A stretch of DNA of 64,000 nt. Source: Bacteroidota bacterium. GTDB taxonomy: Bacteria; Bacteroidota; Bacteroidia; Cytophagales; Spirosomataceae. A program made the position numbers and the translations under genes. Of this stretch, positions 33,004-41,117 are shown one piece after another (positions within the stretch are counted from its first letter, which is position 1; every line of letters begins with the position of its first letter). The stretch spans positions 62,001-126,000 of the forward strand of contig JAIUOF010000009.1 in NCBI GenBank assembly GCA_020161355.1, read 5' to 3'. The notes beneath the pieces are model-generated. The model was given only the letters and a program-made list of their open reading frames with translations. It had not been told where the DNA came from and searched no databases.

Positions 33004-34073
33004 TGAAGTCTCCCTTTTTATATATTGTTCCTTTAGCGTTAATCTCTCTCATATTGGGCGTGATAGGTGGCTGGATTCGTTTAGGCTGGGGTATTTCACT
33101 TTTCAATCCGGTTCCGGTAAGTCAGCATGGGGTTTTTATGGTGGGCGGCTTTCTGGGAACACTGGTAAGTCTGGAGCGGGTGGTTACTTTCCATAAACCC
33201 GCATTATTCCTCATTCCTTTTTCATTTGGTATAAGCGTGCTTACTTTTTTAACAGGACATGCTCCTGTCAGCCATATTTTGTTAATGGCCGGCAGTATTG
33301 GGTATCTGGTGGTTTGTTTTGTAATTTTCCGAAAATTTAAAAATGAAGGTGATTTTTTGCTGGCATTGGGTGCTGTATTCCAATTTACAGGTCACTTTGT
33401 GCTATACAAAACCCAATCCTACCCCATGGCTTTTGCGGCCTGGATGCTCTTTTTTTTATTCACTATTGTAGGTGAAAGACTTGAGCTAAGTCGCTTTTTG
33501 CCCAGAAAAAAATACCAAAAAACAGAATTGTATTTTTGGCTCATCTCGATTTCAGTATCCTCGGCATTGTACCATTATGGCAGCTCATTTATACTTAATA
33601 TCAGCCTAATAGGTCTGGCCACATGGTTACTCAGAAATGATATTTCGATTATTAATCTTAAGAAACAAGGCTCATACAAATTCTTGGGTATAAGTCTTTT
33701 GGCCGGTTTTTGTTGGTTGATTATTACGGGCTTACTGGGTTTTTCGGAAAGTCCGTTAAAATATGATGCTCTTTTACATGCATTTTTTATAGGATTTGTG
33801 CTGAATATGATCCTGGCACACGCTCCTGTAATATTCCCGGCAATGTTAAAAATCAATTTCAAACCTTTTCATCCGATATTCTATTTATGGCTCACACTGC
33901 TTAATCTGAGCTTACTCATGAGAATTTCAGGAGATCTTTTTACGAATAATTCTATAAGAATAACCGGCGGACTTCTCAACGGGCTCTCGTTTGCAGGTTA
34001 TCTGGTCAATGTGGCAATACTTATTATTAAACATCAGATTTATGAAAAAAACTATAAAATACGTAGTATATGA
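33003..34073 (+). CDS. NnrS-like polytopic membrane protein in nos operon
   Basis: 356 residues from ATG 33003 (TGATG coupling with nosF). About ten to twelve helices with conserved-looking His motifs: PVSQHGVFMVGGFLGTLVSLERVV, GHAPVSHIL, QFTGHFVLY and LLHAFFIGFVLNMILAHAPVI. This arrangement resembles NnrS, a heme- and copper-containing membrane protein linked to NO resistance. Insertion between nosF and nosY is unusual, and it overlaps the nosY start by 32 nt. Confidence 0.75.
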   Translation: MKSPFLYIVPLALISLILGVIGGWIRLGWGISLFNPVPVSQHGVFMVGGFLGTLVSLERVVTFHKPALFLIPFSFGISVLTFLTGHAPVSHILLMAGSIGYLVVCFVIFRKFKNEGDFLLALGAVFQFTGHFVLYKTQSYPMAFAAWMLFFLFTIVGERLELSRFLPRKKYQKTELYFWLISISVSSALYHYGSSFILNISLIGLATWLLRNDISIINLKKQGSYKFLGISLLAGFCWLIITGLLGFSESPLKYDALLHAFFIGFVLNMILAHAPVIFPAMLKINFKPFHPIFYLWLTLLNLSLLMRISGDLFTNNSIRITGGLLNGLSFAGYLVNVAILIIKHQIYEKNYKIRSI

Positions 34074-34809
34074 CATCATCCGTAACAGGTTTGTGATGGG
34101 CTATACCTTGTTGCTATTGGTATTGAGTATTAGCTTCTATTTGTTTGAATCTGATTCCAACAAAGGCATATTGAGTCTTCTCAATATCAATATCATGGTT
34201 ATTCCGCTGGTGAGTGTGATTTTTTCAACCATTCACTTTTATAACTCCTATGAATTTATTGAGTTGATGGCCGCTCAACCCATCAGTCGCAGGACAATAT
34301 TCTTCAGTCAGTTTTTGGGGCTAAGTATCTCATTAAGTCTGGCTTTTCTGGTGGGTATCGGTTTACCCACATTGATATTTGACGGCTCTGCCAAGGGACT
34401 TACTTTGATTGGTAGTGGCCTTTTAATAACACTGGTCTTTGTTTCTGTAGCTTTTTTGGCTTCAGTGATTACCCGCGACAAAGCGAAGGGCATAGGCATA
34501 GCCCTGGGCTTGTGGTTTTATCTGTGTATTTTGTACGATGGCCTGGTGCTTTCGGTTCTGGTCAACATGAGCGACTATCCTATGGAAACGGCCTCATTAG
34601 TGCTTTCGGCACTAAACCCTGCAGATTTGGCACGTATTTTAGTGTTGATGCAGCTTGATGTATCGGCATTGATGGGGATTACCGGAGCCATTTTCCATGA
34701 TTTCTTTTCTGCAAAATGGGGTATCGCACTCTCTTTTATAATGCTGATTCTATGGGTTTTAATTCCGCTATTTTTCAGTTATCGTATATTCAATAAAAAA
34801 GATTTATAA
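34042..34809 (+). CDS. nosY: ABC transporter permease NosY
   Basis: 255 residues from ATG 34042 inside the end of the NnrS-like gene. ABC-2-type permease with six helices; the segment ELMAAQPISRRTIFFSQFLG is the coupling region and NPADLARILVLM is typical of NosY. It pairs with NosF. The long overlap with the preceding gene suggests coupled translation. Confidence 0.93.
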   Translation: MKKTIKYVVYDIIRNRFVMGYTLLLLVLSISFYLFESDSNKGILSLLNINIMVIPLVSVIFSTIHFYNSYEFIELMAAQPISRRTIFFSQFLGLSISLSLAFLVGIGLPTLIFDGSAKGLTLIGSGLLITLVFVSVAFLASVITRDKAKGIGIALGLWFYLCILYDGLVLSVLVNMSDYPMETASLVLSALNPADLARILVLMQLDVSALMGITGAIFHDFFSAKWGIALSFIMLILWVLIPLFFSYRIFNKKDL

Positions 34810-34834
34810 TTCAAATTTCAAATTTTCAAACCTT

Positions 34835-35377
34835 ATGAAAACAATTATTATTTCTATCGGGCTATTAGCATCAATTTGTATTTCATGTCAAAATTCTGGT
34901 ACTGAAAGTACAGCAACCGAACAAACTTCCACCATGGGTGGCCAGGAAGCGGTAAAAGACGATGAATCAGAAAAAGACGTAGTAAAAGTAGCCGTGGCTT
35001 CCCCGGATCATACTACGCTGGTCAAAGCTGTTGCCGCTGGCGATCTGGTTACTTCACTTTCCAATGCCGGACCGTTTACGGTTTTTGCACCGGTTAATGC
35101 TGCTTTTGATAAATTGCCTGCAGGCACTTTGGATGATTTATTAAAAACAGAAAACAAAGAAAAACTGGTAGCAATCCTTCAGCACCACGTAATGACCTCG
35201 GCTCTGGCTGCTGATTTCTTCCAGGATGGTCAAACCATGGGTATGGTTGATGGTACCAATGTGACTTTCACTGTAAAAGACGGAGCCACTTATGTGGATG
35301 GAAACAAAATCCTGGGCTCAGTAAAAGCCTCCAATGGCTGGGTGCATGTGATAGATACTGTTTTATTGCCAAAATAA
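34835..35377 (+). CDS. FAS1 (fasciclin) domain lipoprotein
   Basis: 180 residues. Signal MKTIIISIGLLASICISC with lipobox, an acidic linker, then one FAS1 domain (residues about 50-180): TLVKAVAAGDLVTSL, GPFTVFAPVNAAFDKLP, LQHHVM and NGWVHVIDTVLLP. FAS1 domains mediate adhesion or protein contacts. Last gene of the nos operon, 25 nt after nosY; a link with nos in Bacteroidota is contextual. A hairpin follows. Confidence 0.9.
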   Translation: MKTIIISIGLLASICISCQNSGTESTATEQTSTMGGQEAVKDDESEKDVVKVAVASPDHTTLVKAVAAGDLVTSLSNAGPFTVFAPVNAAFDKLPAGTLDDLLKTENKEKLVAILQHHVMTSALAADFFQDGQTMGMVDGTNVTFTVKDGATYVDGNKILGSVKASNGWVHVIDTVLLPK

Positions 35378-35389
35378 TATTGAAAAAAA

Positions 35390-35422
35390 GGAGCACATGC
35401 TACTATTGGTAGTGTGTGTTCC
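35390..35422 (+). terminator. imperfect hairpin after FAS1 gene
   Basis: GGAGCACATGCTAC pairs with GTAGTGTGTGTTCC (11 of 14 positions plus wobble) around a 5-nt loop. There is no T-run, so it may be a factor-dependent end or an mRNA-stability element. Confidence 0.55.
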
Positions 35423-35458
35423 TTAACTAGTATAAAAGAAACCATTGCCGACGACCAA

Positions 35459-35851
35459 ATGGAAAAATCTAAAAAAATATTAAGCATTACCCTATTGATA
35501 GCTTTGGCAATAAAGCTATTGATGGCTCCTGCTATTTTTCTAGATTACCAACTCCGTAAAGACTTTATTGTCAGAAATTACTGCATTAACAAAAACCGTC
35601 CTGAGATGCATTGCGATGGCAAATGTTATCTGGCAAAACAAATTAAAAAAGCTCAGGAAAATGATGAAAAACAAGCCACTGACAGCTTTATAACAAAACT
35701 TTTAATGACTGAAAGTGAAATAAAGACCTATTCCTTTTCAGATTTTTTCTCTTTAAAATCTTTTATTTCAAAACAAATACTACATTTCTGCTACTTAGAA
35801 TCCATTTCTTCAAATTTTGTAATTTCTTTTTTAAAACCTCCAAGGATTTAA
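35459..35851 (+). CDS. small membrane protein with HCDGKC motif (copy 1)
   Basis: 130 residues from ATG 35459. One N-terminal helix (ILSITLLIALAIKLLMAPAIFL) precedes RPEMHCDGKCYLAKQ, a His/Cys motif that could bind a soft metal, and the C-terminus ends in PPRI. The first 37 residues are identical to the gene at 39701. It lies directly before the TonB receptor. Short HCxGKC proteins next to TonB receptors are common in Bacteroidota; a copper role is inferred from the neighbours. Confidence 0.8.
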   Translation: MEKSKKILSITLLIALAIKLLMAPAIFLDYQLRKDFIVRNYCINKNRPEMHCDGKCYLAKQIKKAQENDEKQATDSFITKLLMTESEIKTYSFSDFFSLKSFISKQILHFCYLESISSNFVISFLKPPRI

Positions 35852-36000
35852 TTTTTTCAATCTTGAATTCTATCTGTTTCAAATAAAATGCTTGCAATTT
35901 CAAGTTATTTTATTTGAATATAAAATTCTCTTTGTCAAGTTTTTACAAAAAAAACTGACCCCGGATTTCTATCCCCAAAAAATTAAATTTTACAAAAAAA

Positions 36001-38358
36001 ATGAAGAAATATATATTTATTATTGCAATGCTAGTTTTTGGCCAAAAAGCCCTTTTCGCCCAAATAAAAGGAAAAATCTATGATGCTGTGAGCAAAGAAG
36101 CCGTGATAGGTGCCACTATAAAAAACATTACCGGTAACGAAGGAACATTTACTGACCAAAATGGAGTATTTGAGCTTAAGGCTACAAATGTCTCAAAAAT
36201 CAGTGTTCAATCCATAGGTTATTCCTCGCAGGAAATAACCGTATCGAGGGAAAATGAAATCGTAATAGGCCTTGAACCCTCATTGGAAAACCTCCAGCAA
36301 TTGGTGGTAACAGGAAACAGAGAAGCGGCACTAAGAACCCAAACTCCTATCGCAATTTCAAAACTTACCTCAAAACAAATAGACGAAGCCAAGGCTACTT
36401 CAGTTTATGAACTAATCAATAAAACTCCGGGTGTGATGATGGTAAACCTCAACAACGAACAACATTCTATGTCAATCAGACAACCCATGACCACCAATGC
36501 TTACTATCTGTATATGGAAGATGGAGTGCCGATACGTCCGATGGGTGTATTTAATCATAATGCCCTCCTCGAGATGAACCAGTTTACCGTAAGCTCTGTA
36601 GAGGTAGTAAAAGGGCCCGTGTCTTCAATTTACGGCCCTGAAGCAGTAGGTGGGGCTATTAATTTTATTTCACAAAGGCCTACCTCTGTACCAACGGCTC
36701 GTATCGGGGCTCAGTTTGATCAATGGGGTTACAAGCGTGTACAGTACGGTGCCGGCTGCATGGCTGGTAAGTTCGGTTTTTATTTCGGTGGTCTTGTTGC
36801 TGACCAGAAAGATGCATGGATAAGTAGTTCAGACTATTCTAAAAATGCCCAATATGCCCGAATGGAATATCATTTTTCTCCTAAAGCCAGAATAATCTCA
36901 ACAGTTTCGTATGGAAAATATGACTCTCAAACCAGCGGTAGTGTGGATAGCATCGCTTTTTACAACCGGCAATATGTGAGCACTACAGGGTTTACCTATC
37001 GCAAGGCATATTCTTTGAGGACAAGGCTAACATTTGAAAAAGATTGGACCAATGGCTCGCAGTCATTTATAACTGCATTCGGCCGGGACAACAAACACGG
37101 ACAAAATCCCAGTTACCAGATAAGGTGGACATCAGGGTCATCGGTAGCGACTGGCCAAAAAAACTCCAATGACTTTCAGAGCCTTGGAATCATAGCACAG
37201 CACACCCAAAAATTAAAATTTATGAATTCAAAAGCTGTGGTAGGAACTACTTTGGACTACTCTCCCAACGACTATTGGGCTTACCAGATTGACCTGGCTG
37301 CACAGCTTAGAGCCGACAAAAAATCAGTTGAAAAATATACCATTACTAAAGAAAGACCAGAAATCAAACTTGCTGACTATCATGCCGACATACATAATTC
37401 GGCGATTTATGCTCAATATGATTTTGAACCGATAAAAAATCTAAGAATATCAGCCGGGCTTAGGTTTGACAACATGGCTTTTGACTATATTAATAACCTT
37501 GATATTGACAAAACCACAGGTAAGGCAATTGGAGGATCAAAAACTTATAGCCAAACTACACCTAAACTAGGACTGACCTATGATTTTGGCAAAAACAAAG
37601 GAATCTATGCCAATTATTCAAATGGCTTTGCTCCAAGTGGCCTTACTGCGATATTCAGAAAAAGACCCAAAGCTGACGAAAATGGAGATTTGTTTTATTA
37701 CAATCTGGTTCCGGCTACTTTTAAAAATTCTGAAGTCGGGGGTTGGATATCTTTACTAAATAATAAAATATATCTTGATGGATCTCTATATCAACTCTTG
37801 GGCACCAACGAGCTTTTGAGCATTCGTCAACCTGACAATTCAACCGATTATCAGGCAGCAGGAAAAACAATGCATAAAGGAATAGAAATGGGACTTACCT
37901 TTAAACCCTCAAAACAAGTGTTTTTTAGATATGGGGGCACTTATGCCATCCACATGTTTGAGGAGTTTATTTTGAGTCAAAAAGCTTCTGATGCATTGAA
38001 AAATGTCAATGGAAAAATGATGCCCTCTGCACCAAAATGGCTTTGGAATACTGAATTAACTTATTATCCCGATTGGGCAAAAAATCTGAGAGCATCAGCA
38101 GAATGGCAGCATGTAGGAAGCTGGTATCAAAACCAAATTAATACCATTGAGTATAAAGGCTATGATATCATGAATTTTAGAATTGGCTATCAATGGAATG
38201 GCATTGAAATTTATTCCAATATTATGAATCTTACAGATGCCCTTTATGCCACCAATGCCACTAGAGGCAATGCAACAAGCGACAGAACTACCTTTACTCC
38301 GGCTGCACCGAGAACCTTCGTGGTTGGTATTCAATATAATATTTCAGGAAAAAAATAA
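36001..38358 (+). CDS. TonB-dependent outer-membrane receptor
   Basis: 785 residues. Signal peptide MKKYIFIIAMLVFGQKALFAQ, a CarboxypepD_reg-like domain (about 22-100), a plug domain (about 105-230, with VVKGPVSSIYGPEAVGGAINFI) and a beta-barrel ending in VGIQYNISGKK. It imports a scarce ligand through the outer membrane with TonB energy. The ligand is not readable from the sequence; flanking metal-motif proteins and MbnP/MbnH point to copper or a copper chelate. Confidence 0.93.
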   Translation: MKKYIFIIAMLVFGQKALFAQIKGKIYDAVSKEAVIGATIKNITGNEGTFTDQNGVFELKATNVSKISVQSIGYSSQEITVSRENEIVIGLEPSLENLQQLVVTGNREAALRTQTPIAISKLTSKQIDEAKATSVYELINKTPGVMMVNLNNEQHSMSIRQPMTTNAYYLYMEDGVPIRPMGVFNHNALLEMNQFTVSSVEVVKGPVSSIYGPEAVGGAINFISQRPTSVPTARIGAQFDQWGYKRVQYGAGCMAGKFGFYFGGLVADQKDAWISSSDYSKNAQYARMEYHFSPKARIISTVSYGKYDSQTSGSVDSIAFYNRQYVSTTGFTYRKAYSLRTRLTFEKDWTNGSQSFITAFGRDNKHGQNPSYQIRWTSGSSVATGQKNSNDFQSLGIIAQHTQKLKFMNSKAVVGTTLDYSPNDYWAYQIDLAAQLRADKKSVEKYTITKERPEIKLADYHADIHNSAIYAQYDFEPIKNLRISAGLRFDNMAFDYINNLDIDKTTGKAIGGSKTYSQTTPKLGLTYDFGKNKGIYANYSNGFAPSGLTAIFRKRPKADENGDLFYYNLVPATFKNSEVGGWISLLNNKIYLDGSLYQLLGTNELLSIRQPDNSTDYQAAGKTMHKGIEMGLTFKPSKQVFFRYGGTYAIHMFEEFILSQKASDALKNVNGKMMPSAPKWLWNTELTYYPDWAKNLRASAEWQHVGSWYQNQINTIEYKGYDIMNFRIGYQWNGIEIYSNIMNLTDALYATNATRGNATSDRTTFTPAAPRTFVVGIQYNISGKK

Positions 38359-38364
38359 AATACC

Positions 38365-38394
38365 GGCACCTTTAGTAATATTTCTAAAGGTGCC
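38365..38394 (+). other. perfect 11-bp intercistronic hairpin
   Basis: GGCACCTTTAG and CTAAAGGTGCC pair perfectly with an 8-nt loop. No T-run follows, and it ends 14 nt before the next ATG. Probably an mRNA-processing or translation-affecting element. Confidence 0.6.
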
Positions 38395-38408
38395 CAAAAA
38401 CTCATAAT

Positions 38409-39575
38409 ATGAAAAACATCGTTTTTTTTACATTAGCTACATTGTTTTTTACAAAAGGTTTTGCTCAGGAATTTGTTGTTTCCGATTCCAAAAATCAAGG
38501 CTTTAATCCATCTTTTACAAAAACAAAAAACGGAGAAATCCTTTTGAGTTTTGTAGAAAAGGACACTGCAAAAAAAGTAAGATTTTACTATTGCAAGTTT
38601 GATGGAAAAGCTTTAGGCCCCAAAAATTACGTTCCAATCGCTGATTCTGCGGCTACACATGCAGAAGGAATGCCGCGAATGGCAGTAAAAAATGATGGGA
38701 GTATGATTGTAACTTTTGAAATAAAAAAATTCAATCCCGCTTCAAGATTTGGATCCGATCTGTGCTATGTTTACTCTCAGGATGGAATTCAATGGTCTAA
38801 ACCGATTTTTGTAAATAAAGACAGAAATCCGGCCAAGAGCAGCTCTTTTAGCCGACCAGTTAGATTGGCAGATGGCGAAATAGGAGTAATATGGCTGGAT
38901 GAAAAACTTACTGGCAAAGGCAGAAGTGTGAAATTTGCCAAAACAACCCCCGGAAATATACTGGGTGAGCCAGTGGTCATTGACGATCAGGCATGCGAAT
39001 GTTGCAGAATAGATGCCATAACCGATACGAAAGGAACTTCTCATATTTTCTATAGAGACCTTTACCCCGATGGATCCAGAGACATGGGATATATTTTTAC
39101 AGATGACAGCGGAAAGACATTTTCAAAATCAAGAAATGCATACCCAGATAAATGGAAAATTGATGGCTGCCCTCACGCCGGGCCGTCCGCAACAGAGACT
39201 CCGTTCGGAATTTGCATTAGTTGGTTTACAGGAAAAGATGACGCCACTGGAATAAAAATAGTGAACGTAAGATCAGGGAAAGTATTGAAATCGGTAATTA
39301 AACCAACCGTTAAAGCACCACAGCTGACCACCAACCAAAAAGGCGAAACCTATTGGATTTATACTTCCGTTAAAAATATTGATGATGAGTATTTTAGTAC
39401 AATAGCATTACAAAAACTCAATTCAGATAAATCAGAATTAACTCTAAGTAAAGATTTTGAAATCTGCAATTACCCCGCAATAATAACAACTTCAGACAAC
39501 AAAGTAATTGTGGCTTATGAAAGAACCGTAAAAAACAATAATCAGGAGATAGTTTATACAATCTTGCAAGAATAA
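38409..39575 (+). CDS. exported sialidase-like beta-propeller with CECC motif
   Basis: 388 residues with a Sec signal (MKNIVFFTLATLFFTKGFAQ). BNR/Asp-box-type repeats (FTDDSGKTFS, YSQDGIQWS) indicate a six-bladed propeller. The sialidase Arg triad is not evident. Instead DQACECCRIDA and DGCPHAGPS supply clustered Cys/His residues likely to bind a metal. Between a TonB receptor and a second HCDGKC gene, it is probably a periplasmic or surface metal-handling protein; copper is inferred. Confidence 0.75.
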   Translation: MKNIVFFTLATLFFTKGFAQEFVVSDSKNQGFNPSFTKTKNGEILLSFVEKDTAKKVRFYYCKFDGKALGPKNYVPIADSAATHAEGMPRMAVKNDGSMIVTFEIKKFNPASRFGSDLCYVYSQDGIQWSKPIFVNKDRNPAKSSSFSRPVRLADGEIGVIWLDEKLTGKGRSVKFAKTTPGNILGEPVVIDDQACECCRIDAITDTKGTSHIFYRDLYPDGSRDMGYIFTDDSGKTFSKSRNAYPDKWKIDGCPHAGPSATETPFGICISWFTGKDDATGIKIVNVRSGKVLKSVIKPTVKAPQLTTNQKGETYWIYTSVKNIDDEYFSTIALQKLNSDKSELTLSKDFEICNYPAIITTSDNKVIVAYERTVKNNNQEIVYTILQE

Positions 39576-39685
39576 AACCCCTTAACTACTGATTAAAAAG
39601 TATTTAAATAACTTTTAAGTACTAAAAAAATTAAACTTTTTCGAAATAATAATAATCAAAACCATAAAAAATTTCAACTACAGAT

Positions 39686-39693
39686 TATATTTG
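39686..39693 (+). promoter_or_regulatory. TAnnTTTG element (TATATTTG), near-leaderless
   Basis: A perfect -7 match ending 7 nt before the ATG at 39701. The transcript would start at or within about two bases of the start codon, implying a leaderless or near-leaderless mRNA. Confidence 0.6.
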
Positions 39694-39700
39694 CGGCATA

Positions 39701-40093
39701 ATGGAGAAGTCTAAAAAAATATTAAGCATTACATTATTGATAGCTTTGGCAATAAAGCTATTGATGGCTCCTGCTATATTTTTAGATTACCAACTTCGTA
39801 AAGACTTCATTATCAAGAACTATTGTGTTAACAAAAACCGCCCCGAGATGCATTGCGACGGTAAATGTTATCTTGCCAAACAACTCAAAAAAGCTCAGGA
39901 AAAAGAAGAAAAACAGGCGACCAATGATTTTTTAACCAAATTTTTCGGAATCGAAGGATTCACAAAAACGGTTAACTTCAAAAACTATTTTGGTCAGATT
40001 ACCTATTTTTCACGCTCAGAAAAGAATTATTTTTATTTAGATAATGCTATTTCCACGGACTACACTTCGATTTTTCATCCTCCAAGGATTTGA
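39701..40093 (+). CDS. small membrane protein with HCDGKC motif (copy 2)
   Basis: 130 residues, the paralogue of 35459-35851. Residues 1-37 are identical, and the RPEMHCDGKCYLAKQ motif and terminal PPRI are conserved, while residues 75-125 diverge. It has its own TAnnTTTG promoter. The strong 5' identity implies recent duplication or gene conversion. Metal binding by the His/Cys motif is inference. Confidence 0.8.
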   Translation: MEKSKKILSITLLIALAIKLLMAPAIFLDYQLRKDFIIKNYCVNKNRPEMHCDGKCYLAKQLKKAQEKEEKQATNDFLTKFFGIEGFTKTVNFKNYFGQITYFSRSEKNYFYLDNAISTDYTSIFHPPRI

Positions 40094-40160
40094 TTCTTAA
40101 AGACTTTTTAACAAAAACTTTTTAACAAATCTCAGGTTTCGCGATGCGGAACTAATGAAT

Positions 40161-40227
40161 AGGAATGGCCATGTCATTGGGCAATCCGGCTTATGGTTTG
40201 GGTCAGGTGCTCTGTTTGGTCATTCCT
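40161..40227. other. long stem-loop / putative structured RNA element
   Basis: AGGAATGGCCA (40161-40171) and TGGTCATTCCT (40217-40227) form an 11-bp stem with one G-T pair, enclosing a 45-nt GC-rich loop region. It lies in the 187-nt leader of the MbnP gene. No known riboswitch consensus was recognised. It could be a regulatory leader or a repeat remnant. Confidence 0.45.
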
Positions 40228-40280
40228 GTTGAAATATTTCTATTATATATTCTTAATCAAAAAATTAGCATTTTAAAAAA

Positions 40281-41072
40281 ATGAAAAAAATTGGAATTTT
40301 AATTCTGGCAATTCTATCTGTAACTATATATTCTTGTGAAAAAGCCGATGAAATCGGACCCAATGACAAAAACTCACTTTCTTTGAATTTCGACAATATG
40401 GTTGGTACCGAAGACCTGGTGATGGGCTCAAAAACTTACACCAATACTTCGGGCGAAAAATTCACTGTCACTACCTTAAATTATTTTATCAGTAATATCG
40501 AACTTAAAAAAGCTGATGGTTCGGTTCTGAAATATGCTGATCAGTATTTTTTGGTAAAAGAATCTGACAAAGCAAGCCAGACAGTCACGCTAAACGATGT
40601 TCCCGCCGCCGATTATGTATCGCTTACTTATACCGTAGGTGTTGACAGTGCCAAAAGTGTTACTGATGTATCGAAAAGAACAGGTGTGCTAGATCCAGCT
40701 TCTTACGGAGCCGATAATATGTACTGGTCGTGGAATTCGGGATATATTTTCTTCAAAATGGAAGGAAACTCTGATAACATTACGGCTACCAACAAAAAAT
40801 ACCAGTTTCATATTGGTGGATTTGGCGGATTGTCGGCACCTACTGCCAATAATTTGAAGAAAATCACCGTTGATTTAAGTGCCAGCAATGCCAAAGTCAG
40901 AAAAAATATCGCTCCGGAAGTACATATTTCAGTTGATGTTCAGAAAGTTTTTGGGGCAAATATCAAATTGGCTGCAAGTCCAATCATCATGAATCCTACA
41001 CTTGGGGTTCCGGTTTCTGCCAATTACAAAAACAGCTTTGCTCTTGAGCACGTACATAACGACGCAATGTAA
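40281..41072 (+). CDS. mbnP: MbnP-like copper-binding lipoprotein
   Basis: 263 residues with a lipoprotein signal (ILSVTIYSC, Cys19). The sequence NMYWSWNSGYIFFKMEG (Trp149 and Trp151) is the hallmark segment of MbnP. Family knowledge: its partner MbnH oxidises a tryptophan to kynurenine, creating a Cu(I) site. The C-terminus HVHND offers further ligands. It is next to the MbnH homologue, but a strong terminator lies between them. Confidence 0.88.
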   Translation: MKKIGILILAILSVTIYSCEKADEIGPNDKNSLSLNFDNMVGTEDLVMGSKTYTNTSGEKFTVTTLNYFISNIELKKADGSVLKYADQYFLVKESDKASQTVTLNDVPAADYVSLTYTVGVDSAKSVTDVSKRTGVLDPASYGADNMYWSWNSGYIFFKMEGNSDNITATNKKYQFHIGGFGGLSAPTANNLKKITVDLSASNAKVRKNIAPEVHISVDVQKVFGANIKLAASPIIMNPTLGVPVSANYKNSFALEHVHNDAM

Positions 41073-41079
41073 TTTTTTG

Positions 41080-41113
41080 TGTTGCCGGCCTTAAAGGGTC
41101 GGCAACCTTTTTA
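41080..41113 (+). terminator. intrinsic terminator between mbnP and mbnH
   Basis: GTTGCCGGCC and GGGTCGGCAAC pair around TTAAA, followed by TTTTT, only 4 nt before the mbnH ATG. Partial read-through would give less MbnH than MbnP. Confidence 0.85.
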
Positions 41114-41117
41114 AAAC

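Noticed and set aside
35892..36083. 63-codon frame before the TonB receptor
   Set aside because: It overlaps the receptor start in another frame and has low-complexity, non-coding composition.
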